A stretch of 5,826 bases of DNA from Bryobacterales bacterium (lineage in GTDB: Bacteria > Acidobacteriota > Terriglobia > Bryobacterales > Bryobacteraceae). The DNA lies in contig PLRZ01000148.1 of assembly GCA_003164075.1 (NCBI GenBank), positions 1 to 5,826 on the forward strand, read 5' to 3'. The notes below the pieces were generated by a model. The model did no database searches. It had not been told where the DNA came from and was given only the letters and a program-made list of their open reading frames with translations. The position numbers and the translations under genes were made by a program. Below are positions 1 through 3,655 of this stretch, piece by piece. Every line of letters begins with the position of its first letter. The stretch's first letter is position 1.

Positions 1-126
1 CACATCATGGCTCAGGTCAATTTCCCCACACACGGATCAGAAATGGCCTTATTTTATCGGCGTTCATCCGCGTTCATCGGCAGCCAATAATGCCTGGTGT
101 CGCTCTTTTGCGGCCACCCGGTAATC
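1..126. other. Non-coding left edge, downstream of galT
   Basis: No reading frame here could be supported as a gene on either strand. The stretch holds the repeat element at 45-94 and ends at the galT stop codon. The first 44 bases could be the tail or flank of a gene outside the window, but nothing in them is recognisable. Confidence 0.4.
45..94. repeat. 10-bp tandem repeat inside an imperfect inverted repeat
   Basis: Three 10-bp units follow one another: ATCGGCGTTC (56-65), ATCCGCGTTC (66-75) and the decayed ATCGGCAGCC (76-85). They are flanked by GGCCTTATT (45-53) and AATAATGCC (86-94), which are reverse complements at 8 of 9 positions. The element lies just beyond the 3' end of galT, so its transcript could form a stem-loop there, but no T-run marks an intrinsic terminator on either strand. 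It resembles the short dispersed intergenic repeats found in many GC-rich genomes; that assignment is inference. Confidence 0.5.
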
Positions 127-1143
127 TTACACTGCGCGCAACCGCTCGGCCGCCACTTCCGCGGTGATATCCCGCTGCGGCGTCGCCAGCATTTCATACC
201 CCACCAGAAACTTGCGCACGGTCGCCGACCGCAGCAGCGGCGGATAAAAATGCGCGTGCAAATGCCACTCCTCGTGCGGCGCGCCATCCGTGGGCCGCTG
301 GTGAAATCCCATCGAGTAGGGGAACGACGCCTGAAACAGCCGGTCGTAACGCGCCGTGGTGCGCTTCAGAATGTCCGCCAGTCCATCGCGCTCCGCGTCC
401 GCCAGCCCATCAATGGCCGTCACGTGCCGCTTGGGAAGCACCATGATTTCGAACGGCCACACCGCCCAGAACGGCACCAGCGCGACGAAATTGCCGTTCT
501 CGTCCACCACCCGCTCGCCGCTCGCCTGCTCCCGCCGGGTGTACTCGCACAGCAGGCAACTTCCGCGGCCCGCGCGCCACGCGGCTTGCGACGCGGTCTC
601 CTTCACCACCTCATTGGGGATGGAGTAGTTCGACCAGATCTGACAATGCGGATGGGGGTTGCTGGCGCCCATCATAGCGCCGCGATTTTCGAAGATCTGC
701 ACGTGGTGGATCAACGGCATGGCGCCCAGCTCGGCGAACTGGCCGGCCCATACATCCACCACGCGGCGCAGATCGGCCGGTTCCATATTGGCAATGGTCA
801 GGTCATGCCGCGGCGAAAAACAGACCACGCGGCAGAGTCCCGGTTCCGCCTCGGCAATCAGCAGTCCGTCCTGCTCGAAGCGGCCCAGCGGCGTGTCCGG
901 CTTGAGCGCCGCGAAATCGTTCTCGAACACGAACGTCGAGGTATACGCCGGATTCCGGGCGCCGCCTACGCGAGCGTTGCCCGGACAGAGATAGCATTGC
1001 GGGTCGTATTCCGGCTGTCGCAAAACGCCGCTCTCTTCCACTTGCCCCTGCCAGGGCCGCGCGGTACGGTGCGGCGACACCAGCACCCATTCGCGAGTCA
1101 GCGGATTCAACCGCCGGTGAGGATCCCGTTTCCAATCGAGCAT
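127..1143 (-). CDS. galT: Galactose-1-phosphate uridylyltransferase (GalT)
   Basis: Cytoplasmic Leloir-pathway enzyme that exchanges UMP between UDP-glucose and galactose-1-phosphate, giving UDP-galactose and glucose-1-phosphate. The product is 338 residues, close to the 348 of E. coli GalT. The active-site motif NPHPHCQIW places the nucleophilic His at residue 166, preceded by His164. Zinc-site residues are visible as Cys50/Cys53 (CYLC), His113 (SPRHD) and His164. The second metal site is present as Glu182, His281 (GFHQRP) and His296/His298 (HLHAH). From residue 164 onward these fall at the same numbers as in the E. coli enzyme. The frame stays open upstream to 1335, but the ATG at 1143 ([11 protein letters not shown]) is chosen because the extra 64 residues are low-complexity Arg/Ala and run antisense through the neighbouring CPBP gene. 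No Shine-Dalgarno is seen. No other galactose gene is in the window, so its operon context is unknown. Confidence 0.96.
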   Translation of the reverse strand: MLDWKRDPHRRLNPLTREWVLVSPHRTARPWQGQVEESGVLRQPEYDPQCYLCPGNARVGGARNPAYTSTFVFENDFAALKPDTPLGRFEQDGLLIAEAEPGLCRVVCFSPRHDLTIANMEPADLRRVVDVWAGQFAELGAMPLIHHVQIFENRGAMMGASNPHPHCQIWSNYSIPNEVVKETASQAAWRAGRGSCLLCEYTRREQASGERVVDENGNFVALVPFWAVWPFEIMVLPKRHVTAIDGLADAERDGLADILKRTTARYDRLFQASFPYSMGFHQRPTDGAPHEEWHLHAHFYPPLLRSATVRKFLVGYEMLATPQRDITAEVAAERLRAV

Positions 1144-1189
1144 GCACTTACATGGTAATGGCCCGCGCGCGTAGTGCAAAACTATTCCT
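1144..1189 (-). promoter_or_regulatory. Divergent intergenic region with a candidate galT promoter
   Basis: Only 46 bp separates the galT ATG from the CPBP ATG, so both promoters must sit here or inside the genes. On the minus strand a TTGCAC (-35-like, 3 of 6) is followed after 16 bp by TACCAT (-10-like, 4 of 6). The latter ends 8 nt before the galT ATG. Transcription would then start at or next to the initiation codon. No convincing box is seen for the plus-strand CPBP gene; TATTCC directly before its ATG is too close to serve that start. Confidence 0.3.
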
Positions 1190-2074
1190 ATGGGGCAAAC
1201 CGCGTTTCTAGTCCTGCTGGTGGCGGCCATCTTCGCCCTGCTCGCCGCCGGCCTGCAGCGCCGTCTGCAAGCGCTGCTGCATCGCCGGGCCGCCGCTTTG
1301 TGGGCCGCACCCGTGCTGCTCACCTCCGTCTTCACGGGCGCCTCCTGGATGGCCGGAGCGTCCAGCCTGCCGCTCAGCCTGCTGGTGCTGGCTTACACCG
1401 CCGCGCCGGTGCTGTGCGCCTTCCTGCAAGGGCCGGCTAGCGCGCCACGCCCTACGGCGCTCGACTTCCTGGGCATCCTGGTCCTCTGGCTTCCCATCGA
1501 ATTCGCCGCCGGCGCACGATTGGTTCCGCGCGCGGCGCAAGGCTTTCTGCACAGCGTGGCGTACGGCATCGCGATCCTGCTCGGGCTGATATTGTGGACC
1601 GGCTTCCGCTCGTTCGCCGGCATGAAATACAATCCGCCCCGCCAGCCGCGCGACTTCTGGCTGCCGCTCGCCGGCTTCGCCATTGTGGCCCCGGTGCTGG
1701 CCGTGGTAGGGATCGCGATCGGCTTCATTCCGCCCCCGCACCTGCCGGTGCAAAGCGCCGGACGGATGGCGGCAGCGGTCGGCCTGATCTACGCCGCCAC
1801 TGCGCTGCCGGAAGAAATTCTCTTCCGCGCGCTCATCCAGAACCTGCTGATGCAGCGCTTCGGCCCCGGCACCCGCACGCTGCTGGCCGCCAGTCTGATC
1901 TTCGGCTGTGCGCACTTGAATAACGGTCCGCAGCCGCTTCCCAACTGGCGCTATATGATCCTGGCCACTATCGCTGGCGTGGCATACGGCAAGGTCTTCC
2001 AGAAAGCTTCCACGGTCCTCTCTTCGGCCGGTCTCCACATGCTGGTAGATTGGACCAAGCACTTCTTCTTTTGA
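1190..2074 (+). CDS. CPBP-family intramembrane metalloprotease, canonical motifs
   Basis: A 294-residue polytopic membrane protein of the CPBP (CAAX protease/bacteriocin-processing, Abi, Rce1-like) family. Hydrophobic segments, by eye, lie near residues 4-22, 37-55, 60-80, 92-107, 119-138, 158-180, 192-206, 229-243 and 256-270. The family motifs are in order and intact: EEILFR (Glu208, Glu209, Arg213; EExxxR), FGCAH (Phe238, His242; FxxxH) and HMLVD (His283, Asp287). In Rce1 relatives the glutamates and histidines form the catalytic centre, so this protein is probably an active endopeptidase; bacterial members have roles in peptide processing, immunity or unknown tasks. The substrate cannot be told here. 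The ATG start gives a hydrophobic first helix but has no Shine-Dalgarno site. The gene is divergent from galT and is followed by a second CPBP gene, with which it probably forms an operon. Confidence 0.88.
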   Translation: MGQTAFLVLLVAAIFALLAAGLQRRLQALLHRRAAALWAAPVLLTSVFTGASWMAGASSLPLSLLVLAYTAAPVLCAFLQGPASAPRPTALDFLGILVLWLPIEFAAGARLVPRAAQGFLHSVAYGIAILLGLILWTGFRSFAGMKYNPPRQPRDFWLPLAGFAIVAPVLAVVGIAIGFIPPPHLPVQSAGRMAAAVGLIYAATALPEEILFRALIQNLLMQRFGPGTRTLLAASLIFGCAHLNNGPQPLPNWRYMILATIAGVAYGKVFQKASTVLSSAGLHMLVDWTKHFFF

Positions 2075-2102
2075 GACACGTCTTATTTTGAGACACGTCT
2101 TA
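2069..2102 (+). repeat. Perfect 17-bp tandem duplication at the CPBP gene junction
   Basis: The 17-mer TTTTGAGACACGTCTTA occurs twice head to tail (2069-2085 and 2086-2102) without a mismatch. The first copy contains the stop codon of the upstream gene (TGA 2072-2074) and the second contains the TTG start used for the downstream gene (2088). Each copy carries TTGA, in which a TTG start overlaps a TGA stop, and the near-palindrome AGACACGTCT. Because 17 is not a multiple of three, the duplication shifted the relative frame of the two genes. Confidence 0.95.
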
Positions 2103-2717
2103 CACAAACTCGCTGCCGTGGAACCAGCCGGCATCTTTGTGTTCATCATGGGGTACATCTGGATCTGGCGCGCGAGCCATCCCTACCTGTGGGTCGCCAT
2201 CCTGGCGTGTCTGCTGCTTTCCCACCTGCTCCATGGCGAGGGCGCCCGCGAACTGGGTTTCGGCCGCCGCAGTCTGCGCGACGGCGCGCACCGGTTCGCC
2301 CCCGCGCTCACCATTCTGGCGCTGCTCCTGTTGGCCGCGGGACTGCTGCTCCACACCACCCGCCGCATGCCTGCCGACCGGGCGTTTCTAGCGCTCTTCG
2401 CCTATCTGCCGTGGGGCCTGTTGCAGCAATACATGCTCAACGGCTACTTCCTGAATCGCTTCGACCGGGCGTTGCCGCCGCGCGCGTCCGCATGGCTCAC
2501 GGCCGTGCTGTTTGCCGTGGTCCACGTCCCCAACTGGTTCCTGATGGCCGTAGCTTTACTGGGCGGATGGTGCGCCACCGAGGTCTACCGGCGGCATCGC
2601 AATTTGTATTTCCTGGGCATCGCCCACGCCACCATCGGATTCCTGCTCTTTGTGACCGTGCCCGATTCCATCAGCCATCATCTGAATATCGGCCCGGGAC
2701 TGCTTCACCGGCGGTAG
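2088..2717 (+). CDS. CPBP-like membrane protein with Gln-Gln in place of the catalytic Glu-Glu
   Basis: A 209-residue membrane protein related in layout to the gene before it, but shorter. Hydrophobic segments, by eye, lie near residues 12-28, 33-48, 70-89, 98-115, 136-160 and 173-192. Two CPBP-type histidine motifs remain: FAVVH (Phe142, His146) and HATIG (His180). Where the family has EExxxR, this protein reads LLQQYMLNGYF, so Gln113, Gln114 and Asn118 replace the two Glu and the Arg. It may be a non-catalytic partner, or belong to a divergent branch that uses other residues; both are inference. The TTG start at 2088 is favoured because it overlaps a TGA stop and keeps the first helix whole. 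GTG at 2118 is an alternative, and ATG at 2148 would cut the first helix. No Shine-Dalgarno is seen. The stop of the upstream gene is 13 nt away, implying co-expression. Confidence 0.72.
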   Translation: MRHVLHKLAAVEPAGIFVFIMGYIWIWRASHPYLWVAILACLLLSHLLHGEGARELGFGRRSLRDGAHRFAPALTILALLLLAAGLLLHTTRRMPADRAFLALFAYLPWGLLQQYMLNGYFLNRFDRALPPRASAWLTAVLFAVVHVPNWFLMAVALLGGWCATEVYRRHRNLYFLGIAHATIGFLLFVTVPDSISHHLNIGPGLLHRR

Positions 2718-2790
2718 ACGCGTCACGTCGACCATGAGGGAGCGGTGGAGACCACCCTTAAGTTGTGGAAGGCGAACGCTCCACCGCCCA

Positions 2791-2812
2791 GCAGTTTCGC
2801 GGCAGAAACTGC
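2791..2812 (+). other. Hairpin, 8-bp perfect stem with 6-nt loop
   Basis: GCAGTTTC (2791-2798) and GAAACTGC (2805-2812) are exact reverse complements around the loop GCGGCA. The hairpin stands 73 nt after the stop of the second CPBP gene. It could help end or protect that transcript, but the following bases (CTAAGATC) lack the T-run of an intrinsic terminator. Confidence 0.45.
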
Positions 2813-2926
2813 CTAAGATCCGTGGAACTATTCCAAATCCGGACCACTGACCCGGAGCTCGGCGGCACTTATTCGCGGCGGACCGAGGGCGGGGAAGGAA
2901 GAACGTGTCCATCCGGATTCGAACGC

Positions 2927-2961
2927 CATAGCATCATCGGAGATGCGAAAATAATGCTATG
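2927..2961 (+). promoter_or_regulatory. Candidate operator and promoter of the toxin-antitoxin operon
   Basis: CATAGCAT (2927-2934) and ATGCTATG (2954-2961) form a perfect 8-bp inverted repeat with a 19-nt spacer. A second, nested repeat pairs GCATC (2931-2935) with GATGC (2942-2946). AATAAT (2950-2955) matches the -10 consensus at 5 of 6 positions and overlaps the right arm; no good -35 is visible. Phd/YefM antitoxins typically bind palindromes over their own promoter, so this is the natural place for autoregulation. Confidence 0.5.
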
Positions 2962-2968
2962 AAGGAAG
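2962..2968 (+). promoter_or_regulatory. Shine-Dalgarno site of the antitoxin gene
   Basis: AAGGAAG ends 7 nt before the ATG at 2976. It is the only clear Shine-Dalgarno site ahead of a gene in this window, and it fixes the antitoxin start over the in-frame ATG ten codons later. Confidence 0.7.
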
Positions 2969-2975
2969 CGACGCC

Positions 2976-3245
2976 ATGATCGATGTCACCCAGGATATTC
3001 ACTCCATGACCACGTTCAAGCGCAATTCAGCGGAAATGATGAAGCGCATGAAGAAGACCGGCAGGCCGCTGGTCCTGACCGTCAAAGGAAAGGCCGAAGC
3101 CGTCGTGCTCGATGCGGCGGCGTATCGGGAAGTGGCTGATCGTTTGGATGCGATAGCCAGCATCCGCCGTGGTGTGGCGCAAGCCAAGAAAGGCCGGGGC
3201 CGTCCCGTAGACGAGGTTTTCGATGGACTGGAACGCGAGTCTTGA
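2976..3245 (+). CDS. Phd/YefM-family antitoxin
   Basis: An 89-residue protein with the Phd/YefM antitoxin pattern. The N-terminal DNA-binding domain spans about residues 3-55: DVTQDIHSMTTFKRNSAEM, then the basic helix MMKRMKKTGRPLVLTVKG, then KAEAVVLDAAAYREVAD. The remaining 30 or so residues are charged (KKGRGRPVDEVFDGLERES), like the flexible toxin-binding tail of this family. It should neutralise the toxin encoded just downstream and, with it, repress the operon through the inverted repeat at 2927-2961. The ATG at 2976 has a well-placed AAGGAAG. The stop TGA (3243-3245) overlaps a TTG (3242-3244) in the toxin frame, and the toxin's likely ATG is 11 nt further on. The stretch is richer in A (Lys and Met codons) than its neighbours, in keeping with a mobile module, though this is weak evidence. 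Confidence 0.88.
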   Translation: MIDVTQDIHSMTTFKRNSAEMMKRMKKTGRPLVLTVKGKAEAVVLDAAAYREVADRLDAIASIRRGVAQAKKGRGRPVDEVFDGLERES

Positions 3246-3256
3246 GCACCTCGCCA

Positions 3257-3577
3257 ATGCGATACCGCGTCATCGTTACCCCGGAGGCTGAAACCGATCT
3301 GCGCAACGCAGCCAGCTACATTCGCGGGGACAATCCTCGCGCGGCGCGCGCATGGCTGAGAGGCGCGCGCCAACGGATCAAGACCCTTGCACAGTATTCG
3401 GAGCGAGGCCGTCTCGCGCCCGAAAGTACTTCGTTCATTGAACCTGTCAAGGAAATATTCTACGACCATGGCAATCGGGGAACGTACCGGATTCTCTTTG
3501 TGGTCCTCGACAACACAGTGTTCGTGGCGCATATACGCCATGGGGCGATGCGGCCCTTGAATCCGGATGACCTATGA
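3257..3577 (+). CDS. ParE/RelE-superfamily toxin (plasmid-stabilisation type)
   Basis: A 106-residue basic protein with the ParE/RelE toxin layout: an opening strand MRYRVIVTPEAETDL, two helices (about residues 14-46, including NPRAARAWLRGARQRI), and a closing sheet with TYRILFVVLDNTVFVAHIRHGAM (75-98). The ending IRHG is typical of ParE-like members. ParE toxins inhibit DNA gyrase and RelE toxins cleave ribosome-bound mRNA; the sequence resembles the ParE side more, but the target cannot be settled by eye. The ATG at 3257 begins exactly at the family's usual first strand. A TTG at 3242 overlaps the antitoxin stop (TTGA) and would add five residues. Neither start has a strong Shine-Dalgarno, so translation probably depends on coupling to the antitoxin gene, which would keep antitoxin in excess. 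Confidence 0.85.
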   Translation: MRYRVIVTPEAETDLRNAASYIRGDNPRAARAWLRGARQRIKTLAQYSERGRLAPESTSFIEPVKEIFYDHGNRGTYRILFVVLDNTVFVAHIRHGAMRPLNPDDL

Positions 3578-3642
3578 CGAAGGAGCCCCCGTGGCCCTGC
3601 CGGTAGAGGGCTGGCCGGCGCCGTCTGAAAGCCCGCGCGCTA

Positions 3643-3648
3643 TACAAT
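3643..3648 (+). promoter_or_regulatory. -10-like box immediately before the metalloprotease gene
   Basis: TACAAT matches the -10 consensus at 5 of 6 positions and stands 7 nt before the ATG at 3656. Transcription would begin at about the initiation codon, giving a leaderless or nearly leaderless mRNA. This fits the absence of any Shine-Dalgarno site. No convincing -35 is visible in the GC-rich bases upstream. Confidence 0.45.
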
Positions 3649-3655
3649 AGACCGC

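Larger units (their letters stand above)
2718..2975. other. Structured intergenic spacer without a supported gene
   Basis: This 258-bp gap holds several perfect inverted repeats and no convincing gene. They are GCGGTGGAG (2742-2750) with CTCCACCGC (2779-2787); GGTGG/CCACC (2744-2756, 3-nt loop); GCAGTTTC/GAAACTGC (2791-2812); and TGGAA-CTA-TTCCA (2823-2835). The operator-like repeat and ribosome binding site of the toxin-antitoxin operon occupy its right end. None of the left-hand stems is followed by a T-run. Short open frames here (65 codons from a GTG at 2765; a minus-strand frame overlapping the CPBP gene) have no family-like content. Confidence 0.5.

Noticed and set aside
97..1158. Plus-strand open frame of 353 codons across galT
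   Set aside because: Lies antisense to an unmistakable galT. Its product is rich in Arg, His, Pro and Gln with no family-like pattern, as expected of a mirror frame in GC-rich DNA.
127..1335. Longer galT start at 1335 adding 64 residues
   Set aside because: The extension is low-complexity, overlaps the divergent CPBP gene antisense, and the 338-residue form already matches the family's usual N-terminus and length.
1208..2158. Minus-strand open frame of 316 codons under both CPBP genes
   Set aside because: Very high Gln, Arg and Gly with no hydrophobic core. The opposite strand carries ordered CPBP motifs.
2901..2946. tRNA-like T-loop GTTCGAATCC on the minus strand
   Set aside because: The bases on either side do not pair into a 5-bp T stem, and no anticodon or acceptor arm can be built around it.
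2765..2962. A 65-codon plus-strand frame from a GTG in the spacer before the antitoxin
   Set aside because: No Shine-Dalgarno, no recognisable motif, and it runs through several inverted repeats and the operator-like site.
3593..3619. GC-rich hairpins (GCCCT/AGGGC and GCCGG/CCGGC) after the toxin gene as a terminator
   Set aside because: Short competing stems in very GC-rich sequence without a following T-run; chance pairing is likely.
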